Shown: positions 9,436-24,400 of the stretch, in pieces
Layout of the letters: each line of letters opens with the position of its first letter
How positions within the stretch are numbered: position 1 is the stretch's first letter
Assembly (NCBI GenBank): GCA_037176725.1
Contig: JAZBRS010000023.1
Coordinates: forward strand, 23,803,001 to 23,867,000
DNA: 64,000 bases
Direction of reading: 5' to 3'
Origin: Posidonia oceanica
Lineage: Eukaryota; Streptophyta; Magnoliopsida; Alismatales; Posidoniaceae
Program-made: the position numbers and the translations under genes
Notes under the pieces: generated by a model
Told to the model about the DNA's origin: nothing
Seen by the model: only the letters and a program-made list of their open reading frames with translations
The model's database searches: none

Positions 9436-12400
9436 CTAAGTAAGTTTCCTCCACAAAGAGCCTTTGGGTGCAAGGCATTTCACTTTTCTGAAAACAAAGC
9501 CGATCCTTGAAGGGTTGCCATCTACTAGTGAATTTTCATAGATTTCTCTGCACTCTAGCATCACCTGTTTGAAGGAAAAAACCAGTAGAATTTAATATTA
9601 AAAAAAGCAACCCTCAAACAGTTTAAACATCATAAGCAAGAAAATTGTCATAAAAAAAATTGTAATAGACTGGCCTGAGCAAGAAATGGTTGGTGAGTCG
9701 TTACCCAGGTAACCCTTTTCAGATACGTTGCTTACTACAAGGTCGATGATATTCCTTTTACAGTCTAATTTCTTTTAATATCAATGATTCGGTTATACTA
9801 AAACTACAATTTACATTTTTCAGGCCAAAGCAGTAGTTGCTTTAAACATGCAAAGAGAGCAGTTTCAATAGCTTAAAAGCATCCTCAGCCTAATAGAGAT
9901 AGCAACAATTACCTCCTTAGCATCCTTGCGAGGTATGCCTTCCCGCAATGCCACAAGTTTCTCAACAACCTCAGGCTGCAGCAACGTGAATATACACGTT
10001 AAGAATGACAAGTAGGATTAGGATACAATTTAATCATTCAATAGCATTAAGTTTTTCGTTTTTTTATTTGAAGAAAAGGATTAAGCTCTTCATTAATTAA
10101 TCGCTTTCTCCTGCTTCAGTAGTGCAAGTCTCTACTGCATGCTGAAGGCACATTATAGGATAGTTCAAATGTTTATCTTGTGTTTAACAAACTTTTTATT
10201 ATCCCAAAAAAAGCCATGATTAAGTATCAAAATATAAAGGTGGGAGACTATACCGGGCAGTCAGGTTGATGTTCAAGAATATTGGTGTAGATGAGTGTGA
10301 AAGTGTCCAAGCTCTCCGCCGAAGCCAGCTCCCTTAAATCCCCCAGAATCCTCGCTCTATTTTCTACTTTCTGAATTATATTTGCACGAACAAAAAACTA
10401 CAATTAATACTATCATTATATCCTCAACTATCTACATCTCAATGAATTCAGCAAAACAACATAGAATGGTGAAAAATCTTGTGTAGTTTCAACTTAACAT
10501 TTTTTGGATGCAGCAAAAATAAATAATTCAATTTTACACAACAAAACCAGTCAATGTCTAAATTTACCCTACCCTAAAAAGTAATGAAAAAAAGAGGTAT
10601 CAAAAAATGTTCAGTCTATCATACTAAATATCCAATCTTTACATATTATACAGACTGACATGTTAATCATCAATAAGCACACAATAAGAAAGACTGAAAT
10701 TCACAGGGACTGTTGTCAATGTAGAAGCTAATCAATTAAAACTTAATCAATGCGAGCATGTAATTCATTTCAAATTAATTAGGTACAAAGAATCATCTGC
10801 TTCTGTGCCTCCCATAACACAGTAATCAGAAATTTTATTTTCCTACAAAGAAAGGCCATCAAATATTTTCCATTCATATCATGATCAAACATGTCAAACC
10901 CAATTTGTTCGCACTGGAGACAACCAGAAGAGCAAAGTACGTCATTCTATTACATTCAGACCATATCCTTCCACTTTGCAGCGGGTCATATTTCAATTGG
11001 GTCATTAACCAAAAGAGTTACAAGCTACAACCACGTGAATCTTCAATTTCACGACACCCATTCTTTTTAAATTCTTTAAAGTGAGTCCTTGATGGCCACT
11101 CCAGGACCCACCAACACTCATTCCAACCTGCCGTCATAACAACCCTGCTCTTGACACATATAGGTGATTCACCCCTTGGTGTCCACTGACCCTTGCATTT
11201 ATTTCTTACAGTTTTTCAATATTCCAATTATCATTTTATTGTTATCATCTTTCTCTTCTGTCCCATCAAAATATTTTTGTCACATGCCTTTCAAATTTCA
11301 AGTTCAGATATATTACCAAGTCCTTGATTATCTATATTGTTTGTTCTCTATTTTTCATCACTCAATACATACATAGTAATAGCACATCAGGAACAGGAAT
11401 GGCCTATTATTTTGTTTTCCCCCGCTCGTGTGACAATCCAAGGGCTCAAATCTTAGTGAGATTACTGGTGGTGGATTCCCACCAGTTTGGAACTCTTTAA
11501 ACAAGAAAAAGGATTGATATATAAGGGATACATATTTGAGGAAGGAAAATGATCTGTTCTGAACTCACCGACCAGTCTATTTGTAATATAAGTTTTATCA
11601 ATCAAGTTATCAATTTAAATAACTGAAAGTTTATTGGCATATTGTGGATGTATATATCAATCCTTCATGACAGAAGTGTTAAACTAGAGTAACTTTGTTG
11701 CGGGAAATGGAAGAAAGACAAGAGCTCCATTTCTATATATACATAACTCATATGTACCTATGGGTGGAAAAAATAGTTTTGATGTTATCCACTCTGTCTA
11801 AGTAGCAATCAAATCACAGAATATGCCCATTACTTATACATTCCAACAATTACCCAAATATAATTATTCCTTCTCAATGCAAGTTCTTGATTTAAAATTG
11901 CTATAACAAAATTATTTTCAATACCAAATTCTAAGATGGCATCTCCTCCATTTCTACATATACATAACTCATATGAACATAGGGGTGGAAAAAATAGTTT
12001 TGATGTTATCCACTCTGTCTAAGGAATTAGCAATCCAATCACAGAATATGCCCATTAATTATACATTCCAACAATTATCCAAATATGTCTCTGAATTTTT
12101 CCACTGTCAAACTAAATTGATACAATTATGGAACACCTACATCTGTTTTCTTCTTCAGCACATTCAGTTACAAATTTATATTTATAGAATACTAGAGCGA
12201 TAAAAAAGACATCTTTATTTAGTAGAGCTTGCATACTTGACCTTATATATTTCTCTTGATAAGAGTTTAAACTTAATATTTGCCTCTTATAATATGGGTT
12301 TTCTCATATCCGATTCATATACATTTCTATAGGATATAATATCTATTTAAAATCTGATTAACATAATTTTTGTTCACGATCTTTATAGAAAAATGGAGCT

Positions 12401-15400
12401 AATTGATATACTTGCATCCACTTGGTACCAGCTGTCAAATGTTCGACATGAACCCTCTCAAATATCAAAATGTATATTGCAACTTTACATCCTCCTCATA
12501 AAACCTCTTCCCCAACAAGAAAACTATTAATTGGCCCATCAATGACATTCCAAATTTCCTTTTTAATATATTCTCCATTTGTCTGCTTTTTTATTCTATT
12601 TAACTTCTATAAATTAGCATTTCAAATCTTTATTGACAATAGTTCCTGAGTCTTGACTCCATTCATGCTTCTATTTTTCCTCTTACAAACACTATAAAAC
12701 ACTCTATTGTCACGATAACAGCCAGAGGACAAACAGGGAATAAACAAGATAATCTGTTTTGACCAATCATAATATGCTATGCAAATTGGAGCGATTTAAC
12801 AAACAATAAATAGTGCAAATGGAAAGTCAAATAAACAACATAGACAGTATACAAGCCTTACTTACCGAGACATTGATATGTTCCCTGAAAAAATCCATAA
12901 AAACATCTTCATCTATTCTCATCCTCTCAATGGTTGCTTCTTTGATGTAATTCCTCTACAAATACCAGAAATCAGATTATTAATATCAAGGGTAAACATC
13001 TATAACATCATAATAGAAGGAGATTTGGCAGACCTGTGTAAGGAGATGTTCAACATAAATTACAATTGTTTCCTCAAGGCAGGCTTCAACGAACCTTCTG
13101 AATGATCTTTCTTCAATATAACTTGAGAAAAACACGATAAAAAATAAAGTAAGCATCAAAATAGCACAAACCCAAAAATGTCAAGAATGAGTATATGCTG
13201 CCCGAGTATAGCTTCTTTTGTTACTTCCCCATGTTAATTTATGCTACTCCAAACAATTAAATATCCAGTACATCACTTATCATGTATTCATAAGGCTTAT
13301 CAAAAGTGATAAGCGTATCAGGTCTGACACCATATGGCTTACTAAAAGTGATATATTAAGCAATCAAATGTTGCTTAAGTGAAGTTGAATTTGTCTTCTT
13401 CTCTTTTTATCAAAAAAAAAGTTCACTCCTGTCATACAACATTTCTTATAGGCACAACATTACCACCATCACTACTACCATTTCACCACCAACCGCCACC
13501 GTTGTCTTCATTATACCACCACAGTTACTGATATGGCACATTGTCCTCAAGGTCACCCCGCTACCAGTAGCCTACCACCACTGCTGCCAATTTCAATGCC
13601 ACCACCGTCATCATACATACCACCACGATAATTATTGACCCAGCCACCATATAAACAACAGTGTAGTTTTTTGAGCTACTTAACTACAATATTTTTTTTA
13701 TGGAATACTTAACTACAATATTGTGAATGACGATTAATAATGTTTACGCTGATAAAAAGAACCTACAAGTTTTAGAAGTTTATGACTGCATTTACCAATC
13801 AAGATGTGCCTAGTCAACACATAAAACTACTGATTCATTGAACAGTGTATTTGATGAGTAAGTAAGGCAACAACAGTTATTTTTATAACTTATTCTTTTT
13901 GTTATTCAAACAGATGGGTTCCTGAATTGAGTATCAGTAAAATCAGCAATAATTGATACAACCACAAATACGAAAATACCTTAAAAGACTACTTATAATC
14001 TGAAATAGAACTTCAACAGTGACTAAAGACAACCAATCGGGAAATTTGGAACATTTTCTTTCATGTTTATAGCTGTTTCATTGATACATCAATGTAAATA
14101 TGGTTTGTGCAAAGGAAAAAACTTACATTTTTACATCGTTAAAATAATCGGCAAAAGTTGCAACAAGGTACTCGGTCACTGATCCTTCAAACCAATCTGG
14201 ATTGTTGAGACATAAAAGGACCAGTAAGAAATAATTGTTCATAGGAAAACATAAATATCTATCACTAAGATGCAGCAAATTTCATTGAGCTCTCAATTGT
14301 CTGAAAGTCAAACTTCACCTATTGCATGTATGTTAAATAAAAAAATTATATTGCACATTGATGGGATATATTATACTATAATAGAACAACTTTCTAAATA
14401 AAAAGAAGAAAATATTGGAGAATTAAAACAGCTTTGCACTTTAAAATTGATCCTCTCCACTTACTGTCAATTGATTTTAAGTTGAATGTCCATACTTTAA
14501 TAAAAACTGCAAATAGGCTGCTTGATGAACCATGTTGATTCAAGCTCAGCTCGGATTTATTTCAACCACAAACCAGCTCAGAAACATTATTTTGAGACCC
14601 ATAGCCTTAGTCATTTTGCTATATTACAATATATTAGAAGTAGAAATATGAAATTGCAATCCTCAATCTCTATTATTGTTAAAATTCGAAATTTCAGAAA
14701 GTTTGAAGTTTTAACTGTCCTAGACTAAATATGTCCAGAATGGTATATGATATGTAGCAGGCCTCATCAGGGGATGTATTAGTTATCTGATATCCAGTAT
14801 ATGCACCTTATACATGATTTAAATCATTGACTCATGGTAGGCATTTTGCTAAGAAGCTTCTTTGTTATGAAGTTGTAACCACTTGTCATTGACTCATGGT
14901 AGGCATTTTGCACCTATGGTCCTTAGTTTTCGATAACATCAGGTACAGGATAGGTGTAACAGGGTAATAGAAATGATGCAGGCATCAGAAGAATAATTCA
15001 AGACTAGTCTAGAACACTAGATCTTGCTGCTTTGTTAACAAAAATTCAGGGAACACTATTGCTGGTAAATAGGACAGACCAACTCAGAGATTGTGATGGA
15101 AGATGTTATGGATTTAAAAAACCCGGTTTTGTATCCCTAATTTACGCAATACGCTTGATTAAATCAAGAAACCTGGAAGCCAGATAAAAAATGCAACATT
15201 GTCCAGCAAAATGCTTCAAAAGGTACCTTTCTGGTAGAGTTTAGCAAGCAACTCCTGTACACCTGGATCTTCAAAGATAACACAAACAGCTCTTAGAACA
15301 GCTTCCTGCCATTTATGAAATTATATATAAATCAGCAGGATGTGTAACATGTCTTATTTATTTATCTTCACAAGTGTGAAAAAATTTTGTCAAGATTTAT

Positions 15401-18400
15401 ATGTTAACATCTTATGAATAGTAAAGAAAAACCTACAGATTGTTAGGTTATGAGGCAATTTGCTTCCTAAAGCTATCTTAGTTGCACTCTCTCTTTTTTG
15501 AGTGGTAGTTGCACTCACATTTCAGAATATAAGAAAAGAATTTGGAGAATAGACCTTATGACTAATAACAACAGGTACAGAAACCATTAAAAAACTAGTA
15601 GTATATACAAGATAAGCATTGTTTTCAAAGCTTACAACTCAAGCTGTGTCTTACGCCTCAATGTAAGGTGCAAAATTACTGTTTTTTTTTTCTCGGCAAC
15701 TTGAGGCTAAAATCTGGTGCACCTTGATGCTTACACCTCGTGCCTAAACCCTGAGTGCATGAGAGGAGGCAACCTTGTCAACCCACTCACACAAGGTTTG
15801 TAAATGTAAGTATTCCTACAGTTTTCTTGTTTTTTCAATAAAGATTGAGAAGAATCTTGTGTTAGTAATGTATTTGAAAGTATGAATTGTTTTTCCTATT
15901 TTATCTATTAGCGAAGAATGAGAATTTCTGCCAACTAAACAAAAAGGTATTTTTTCCGGTTCTACTTCTGAAAAGCAAGAAAATGTGATTAATCTTCCTT
16001 CTAAACTAATCTTCTATGTAAAAGTTCACATGGTTAACTTGATACAAGTACGTCTGAAATTGGAAATCAAGTTAAACATTGATACAGCTAACAAAACAAC
16101 GTAATTCTCACAAGCAACCAAGCAAGCTTAAGCCCTTGATCAATTAGAACATGTCTCAACTAAGAAATTTTAAGTGATTTTCTGACAAATTAAAGCACAA
16201 AATAATTTGCAGATGGAAGTTACAGGAGTAATAATGATTTTAAAGTATTTGAAGCTCTACCTAACTTAGAAAAGTGTAGCACCAGTAGAAAGTTGTGAAT
16301 TGTAAGTAGTAGTCAAACTCTGAACTAGTACTAAAGCTACATAAAAAAAGGCTGAGGCCACCATATAGCTTCAGGTTCTTCAAAAATTGTTGAAGAATAC
16401 GATCATATTATTTCAAAATTATCAATGAATCTAAATCATGTTCTTAACAAACTTCTATAGGGCTTATGCTAGTCAATCTGGAGATTTCAAAATGGAATAA
16501 TATTTGACAACACGTTTTGCAATTAGATGAGCTTATATGCATCTCTGCAAGGCTTATTAAGGGTTGGGTTGAGTCCTTGCTTTCTTAGTTATTATGTAAC
16601 TCTTTTTTCCTGTTTTTTCTTTGTTAAACGTTTTGATCAATCATCCCACCCATTCCTTAAAAAAAAAAAATCAGACTTCTACAAGACAATCCATCAGCTA
16701 AAGTAAAGAAAGAAGAAAAAACATCTGAGAATGCTACCCACAGATTCAGGCATAGACAACAGGGTAAAAATTTTCCTTCCTTCCAATATACTAAATATGT
16801 GTGCTTTCACCATCCTAAGCATCCGAGTCTTAGTATATATTTGTGATTCTTTCAAGGAACCATCCTAATTCCTGAACATATTACCATGATCATCCTTTAT
16901 TATGGAAATCCTAAAAACGAGCATTAGAAGGTCACTTCCATGATAAATCAAACCAAAATGCTGCACTTCAGTAGTTGAACAAAGAACAATTTTACTTGGA
17001 GTCTGACATGAAAAATTATTAAAGAATCATCAAAATTCTAATTCTAACAACTCTATAAGATTGAGTTGCTGATTTGTGTATCATTATTGTTGATTTACAG
17101 TTTTACATAATGCAAAACCAGAAAGTGCTAAACATCTGTATAACTACATCAATGTAGACAAATGAAATCTAACTATGATGAGCTAAATTTAATAAGCATG
17201 TGATGTTCTGTACAGAAACGAAACCATGTATAGGAAAAAACCAACCTTTGCAACCTCAAGGAAACCTTTGCATGTATCCTCAAAGTTAATCTAAAATAAG
17301 AAAATTTGTTAGAAAATGACCCATAAGATTATAACATCACAATACTATTTTTTTAGAAAATGGAGTGAGAGATCCCTGCAAGCTCTCAATTCACCAGACC
17401 AGAAACTAAAAGAAGATTGTGTTGTAGAGGAAAATGCTACAAATTTATGTATACGGTTGCTTTATTGAGGAACAGTTTTTTTATGACCCAAAAATGACCA
17501 GACCAATCACCACAATTAGATAGTGCCACAGGCTACACACCGGGTTTTCACATGCAGTGCACCCGCTGATTATTTTCCTCGTATGCATTCACCAGAATTC
17601 AAACCCGAGATCACTCCAGTGGGGCCATTCAACAGAACCTTTGAGGACCGTTTGGTATAGAAGAAAAGAAAATTTCACTCGAAGATCAAGAAATTTTGGT
17701 ATTTACATGTGAAATCAGAATGCAAGGACCTTAATGTCATATAGCTGTTTTTTTTCTTTATTTCGAGAGGTTGATTTTTTTAAATTAAATCAGTTCAACA
17801 AAGGGAAACAAGTCATTCTTATCAAGAAGAAAACAACGTGGGTGAGCAGAAACAAAAACGATCAGCACAAGAGATTTAAAACAAAATAAGAGACAAAAGA
17901 CAACAGGACAGAATATACCCAAAAAAAAACAAGAAGATGAATTTGCCAAGAGGGATTCCAGCTAGGCAAGGATGTTCTCGTTTGGGTTCTTCCTTTCCAA
18001 GACTGATGAGGAAGACCATTTCAATACATTTTTAATGAACTTGTTTTTCAGACTCGCCAAATCAACACAAGCCCTCTGAAAATCAATCTGTTCCTTTGAT
18101 CCTTTCCAACCAGCTTGCTCACAAAATTCCATGAGGTAGCAGTTTTCATATATTCTTCCTTTATCCTGTTCCGTGAAACTCGATTCCCATTTGGAGGAAT
18201 TCCAAACAGGACCAAACTTTGAACCAAACAAACAGTCCAACTAAGGTGCCAAAGATCCTCTTAGTCTGATGGACAAAAGAAGCAACTACTTTCAAGACGA
18301 TAGCCCCACTATTTTAGAGAACAACTCAGTCAAAACACCAAGATGAAATATTTACTATGCAAAAAACTGGGTTTTAGATGGTACCAGCTTTTGCTAGATC

Positions 18401-21400
18401 ATTTGTGTATCTAATCTTAACACCACAACCTACAGTGACCTTGAAGCGAGATTTTACAAAGAGCAAAGTAGCAAACAATTTTTCCTGCAACCAACCAAGG
18501 GAATCAGGAAAAGAATCCAGGCTTCCTGAACTGTGACTCCAAAAGTGACAAAAGTGAGCAAAACTCAGAGAGTTCGATATCAAGGAGATACCTCCTCAAT
18601 CACAAATGTATCTCAGAAACTGTGCATTCATAACACAATAATAACTGCAGAAGTCAAGACAAAAACCAAGAACAACAAAACGGAAGAATCTTCCAAAAAA
18701 GAGGACAAATCCATGAACCAAACCTAGTCACCCCTCTCTTGTCTCCAACACCCCTTTGTATGTCTAAACAATTATCTACTCAATAGCTCAGCATATGATC
18801 AATAATGGTACATTTTATGGGGGAAAAAAGCAACAGTTGGATACCGAAGAAAGGGAGAAAACCAAAAAATCCAGAAATATCAAGGATAAATCCTAGTGAA
18901 TTTACCAATCAAAACTCTAACCCTTGGTTCAATTACCAAGGGGTCAAGGGACATTGAGGCACCACCAGGCTAGACGTTTTGGTCTGGAGGATAGGTAAAA
19001 ATAAGCCTGTAAAGGATGCCTGAAACAAGCACCTTTGGGAGATTTACCTATTATGGTCAAGCCAAGAAGTCAACCAGTTGGCCAGTAAATGTATCACCAG
19101 TTTTTCTTGGAATGCACCTGTATTGACTTTCTTACTCTTTGTAAGAAAACCATTAAGCGTTGCTCCGTGAAAGGTTATCTTCCCCCATTAACTTAACTTG
19201 CAGGATTTATGGTGTGGATTTTACATCTAGGGTCGTATTGTGCAAGACGTTAGCACCATTCTTAGCTGGATGATGCTTCATTGTAACAGCTTTACAGTTG
19301 CAGATGCTTTACACTTGTAGGACTTAAAGAGGTCACAAGTGAGGACAAGTGTTGGAATAGTGCCACATTGGAAAAAGTGAGAATTTAGACTTATGGTTAT
19401 ATATAAGTAAATGGACTCCTCTACTTATTGCCAATTGATTTTGAGTTGATGTCTATATTTCAACAATGTCCATTTTGGATTTATGGGATAAGGATTTGTT
19501 ATTAGGGAAAGATCAAGTAGTTACATGAAAAGTAACTACCAAAGATGTTAACACTTGACAGATAATGGTATTAGATGCTGAAGAAGACAACCAGATTATC
19601 CTGTTTTAAAAATGCAAACGTTTGTTTTGAGTACACTTAAGAACAGATTAATGGTTCATACCTAACCACTGCTGTAATCATAGGAGTCTCAAGGTACGAG
19701 GAAGAAAATAGAATCGAATGTCCCAATAGCATTAATGGAATATTAGATGGACTGAATTTTTAATGTCAAAAATGATGATCCATTATTTCCTCAACGGAAA
19801 AATGTTGGCCCACTCGAGCATCTAATAATCCAAAATGAGAAAACATCTTCAACGGCTGCACATTGTGAGAGAGAAAAGGAATAAAGGAAATACATGTACA
19901 TATCTATCTATTATATAACCTGTTCAGAATAGTTTTGTGGAAGAGTCTCCACTATAGTGTTGCTAAGTTCCATGGAGAGCTCGTAGCAGCGAAGGTTGTT
20001 GTTGACCTGACAGCAGGAAGTGGACACATCTTAGGATCATACATATGACTACTGAAAGATTCCATGCGGAAAACCCCCACTACAAGTTCAAATTACCATG
20101 GCACACAAATGTTCTAAACCATCTTCTGTAGCCGGTTCATCAAGCCTCTGCCTCTGTGCTACTTGAAAATCAATCATTACCTAAGATGGGCCAATATTGA
20201 TATCAGATAAAGATGATAAATGGTGGCAAAGAAAGCAGTGCCCCATTAATTCAGACCAAAGCAATGAGATAACTCATGCCTAAAAAGATAAACTTGAAGC
20301 ATGTTTGGAATGTATGAAAATTATCACTTGTGAATAGTCCCAACAAAGTTTATAAGACGTTTGTTCTATCTCCTTCAATTTTCATTTTCTTTATATTTTT
20401 ACTTCAACGTAAAGAAAATCTAATTTCATTATCTGGAACTATTGAGTCATTTCAGCAAGATGATGCTTTCAATATTCTTACTCGAACTGCAGGTAATGTG
20501 AATTTGCAGGTAACTCCACTAAAAAAAAAATGCAGGTAACAGACTTTTAAAGTTAATTTATAGACCGATATGAAGCATTTTACAGTAATGATGAAAATCA
20601 AAAGCTACACATGGTAGTGTATGAGAGCAAACGCGTGTGAATTGAAATATAGTTTAAGATCTGATTTCATAAAATTAAGGGTCAATTTTAAAAGATAAAT
20701 ATTACAACTATGATAACACAATCCGAAAATCCTCCCTTACAGAATGACTACTACGTTTCACATCACATGCACTTCTGAATTGTATGATGGAGATTAGATG
20801 GTGAAATATTTATTTAGTATGCTCAGAGGGACAACTGGCAGAATAATTTGTTTAAAAATTGCTACTTCGTGGGCATTAGTCAGTAGATATCCATCCTCAG
20901 GTAAAACAAGTAAAAAACCCACGATGTGCGATGCAAAAAGAAAAAAGAAAAAAGATTAAATTTATGTACACATTAATTTTGGATATCACAAACACATAAA
21001 AATAATTTTAAAATAACTAAAAATTAAAAAATTATACAACTTCATGAGAGTATTTCGGATTCTAAAATGAAAAAAGTACGAAAAAAAAATATTAATTTCC
21101 ATAAGATTGTTGTTTACGTAAGATTAACTGCCATTTGTAAGTTTCTTGTCTAACTTCAATCTCTAATTTAATTTAATATCATACCACTTGTTTAATACCA
21201 TTCTATCTAGTCCTCGATCTAAACTATAAGTAAAAAATAACGATTGCATTTTTTATAAATCATGAAATTTAAAAATAAAAAAAAGTAGAAGTCTTAACAG
21301 TAGCAGTGTACTTTACATATTAACATATCTATGTTTGTCAAGATATCATAGGAAAAGTCGAAGTAAGAGTATTTCTTTCGTAAAAATGTTGAAAAAAATT

Positions 21401-24400
21401 GTAGAACTTGGTTTTTATTCAAAAACAATCTATTAACATTTATAACATTTTTATAAATAGGATCTAAAAAATACACATCAATAAGTGAATGTTTCACAAT
21501 CTTATAGAGAGAAAAAAGAAATTCTAAGCAATCCACAATTCACAAAAAAAGGACAAACATTGAGATATGAAATGTTTTTTTTTGTGTTCTCTATAAATAA
21601 AGCTTAGAATAGTAAAATTTTAATTTAACGATTGTGATCTAAATAAGAATTATAAATCATAAATATGCACATATATATTGTGATTGAGAAAAAATACAAT
21701 TTTAATATTGATTACAAATTATTTTACGAATATAAAAACGACCAAGTATACATAAGGTCCTTTTAAATAGGATATGCAAAGACCATATACACTACAAATG
21801 ATAAATTATTTAATTCATTCAATTTTTCTTCTTATGTTATTTATTTATTTATTTATTTATTTATTGAGAGATATTGATTAAGGGGGGAAATTAGAAAACA
21901 TTCTTCATTAAAGAGGAAAACTTCTCTCTCACACATACTTTCTATAGTTTTATGATTTATAGAATCCATGGATGAAAGTTTTCTACCTATTCATATACAT
22001 ATAAAGAAAAATTGATGATAGAGGAAAATTAGGAAATAATGTAACTAAAAAAATAGAAGGAAAAACCTTCTCTCTATCTCTCTTTAATTTTGTGATTTAT
22101 AGAAAACAATAGATGGAAGCTTTCCACATAGAGAGAGAAGTGAGAGAGAAAGAGACATAGTGTAGAGTGGAGGAAAATTAGGAATAATTAATAGAATTAA
22201 AGGAAGAACTTCAGAAAACTAGGCATAATGGAGGAATTCAAAATTTGAAAAGCAATAAATAAATTCAAAAAAAATGTGAGTACAGAAGAGAGCTCTTTTC
22301 TTGCCTCTCCTTGTTTTGAGAAAACACATTCTTGCTTAATATAATAATAAGATAACCAAAACAATCTGTAATTACATGAAAATGTCAATGCTTTTAAAAT
22401 TTTGTATAGTAGCTGCACCACTTGAGTGGATTGAGATTCTAATTAAAGACCACAATGCTTATGTACAAGTACCAAAAACAGGCACTTTCTTTGGTTGGGC
22501 ATCGCATGAAGAGGCCATGGTTTTTTTCAACAAGACATCTACCTAATAGTTGGATAGAAAGCTCAATTATCTGCTCCATTGCTGAATATACAACCATGAA
22601 AGTTTGTTTATGGATTGCAACCACTTTATGATAAAATCACGCTATATTCTTTTAAACAGTGGATGTTGCAATTTTGATAAGTATTAACTCGATGCTCAAA
22701 CCATCACAATTTCTTGTCACCTATTAGAGCTTACCACGTCTTAGAGCGATAGAATTACCTCTGTGTCTTCTCATCAGAAAGGCAAAGGAATGTGTAATTA
22801 AATATATATATAATGTTAAGGAACAGTGAACCAAATGGATTATCTATCCAGATTTGTACCAATACCAACTTGATCAGAGTCAATCTAACCTAACAATTTT
22901 CCCTGCCATGAGATTTGAGAATTTATCCAAGCATAAATAGTCAAGAGCATGTAGCATTTCACTACTTCCTAAGAAAAAGAAATATACCGATCTCTTTTTT
23001 TCCACCAAAAGATACAAATATCATTGTTATTGAGGCACCTGCCTAGGCGGCACCGTCAAAGGTTAAGGCACCCAGACGCCTTAACCTAAATTATTTTTTT
23101 GTGTGCACCTTAACCTAAATAAGCTTAATGACAATTATTTAGTTTTTCATCATCAAACATTGCCTCTTGATGACTATTATATAGTTTTTCTTAGTTATTG
23201 ACTATTTGACTTATTATTGTTAAGATTGTTATTGTTATTGTTATTGACTTAGTTATTGTTATTTGTTATTGACTTATTGTTTTTGTTGAGATTGTTATTG
23301 ATTTGGAGGACAATTAAGATTTTATTTACAGTTAGATTGTTATTGTTAATTTTAGAAAAATATATATCAATTTATTAATGCATTATGAAGTCTAAATATC
23401 TTTATAAACATATTTAAAAAATCTGAAAAACATGTAAAAATTGTATTTTTATTACCGCCTAAGCGCCCAGGCACCCAAGGCACCTTGGCTCATTGCCATG
23501 TAGCCTTGGCGCCATGATAACTATGTTATGGATACAAAAGCATCTTATTTTCATTAGCATGAGCTCTATTCTTTAAGTTTTAAAAGTTATTCAATTTCAC
23601 TCATCTTTAGATTGACTTTTAACAAACTGAAGGTAAAAAAATCTTCTTAAAACCACGTATATGGATTTTTTTTAACATTGTTCTGCTATTGGTGAAAATT
23701 TTGAGTTTGTCACAGATACAAATGAAAATAGATTGATAAAGCTGCCCTAAAAAATGGTTATGCTTCTTATCCAGAGTCTTACTTTTTTGTATCAGTGAAT
23801 ATTGGATATCAACCATCCAAAATCAACCAAAAGGCGACACCAATGCAACAAAACTAAAAAAAAGCTTCCGAGAGTGAGGAAACAGAAGAGGTGCTAGTCC
23901 AATTGGTAACTTGATGAATTATAAAATACAATTAGAAATTATAAACAAAGATTCAAATATATAATAATATAAATCACCATCCTCAAATACAACTATTTCA
24001 ACTAAATCAGTAGATTTTAACATTAAAACTACAAATATATGTTTAATTTGAATTATATAAAAAATGATTGCTGCAATATGTTCAAAACAATGATTAAAAT
24101 GAGTGAAAGGGTAAAACAATGAGTGATAGCTGAATTTTTAGATATTTTCGCTTAAATAAGAGAGTAAAGTAGATATTAAATTCAAAAAGATTATCAATGT
24201 CATTGAAACTCAAAAAACAGTTATTAAAACTGAAAAAGGTGATTAAAGTTCAAAAAAAACATGAGGGAATCATGGATGACAGAAAAGAGGAAAAGTGGGA
24301 AGAATATGGATGAAGGTTGAAATTCCATTTTCAATCAGAAGTCCCCTTGGCACTAAGGTGATCGGCCAACATCGTTGAACTGGCACAGAACCCTTCAGTC

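Noticed and set aside
11400..11520. tRNA-like or SINE-like patch (GGGCTCAAATCTTAG)
   Set aside because: It cannot be folded into a cloverleaf by eye and lacks paired box A/box B spacing.
17464..17640. Possible SINE, because of a B-box-like GGTTTGAATTC on minus
   Set aside because: No matching A box at the right distance, no clear poly-A tail and no flanking duplication could be seen.
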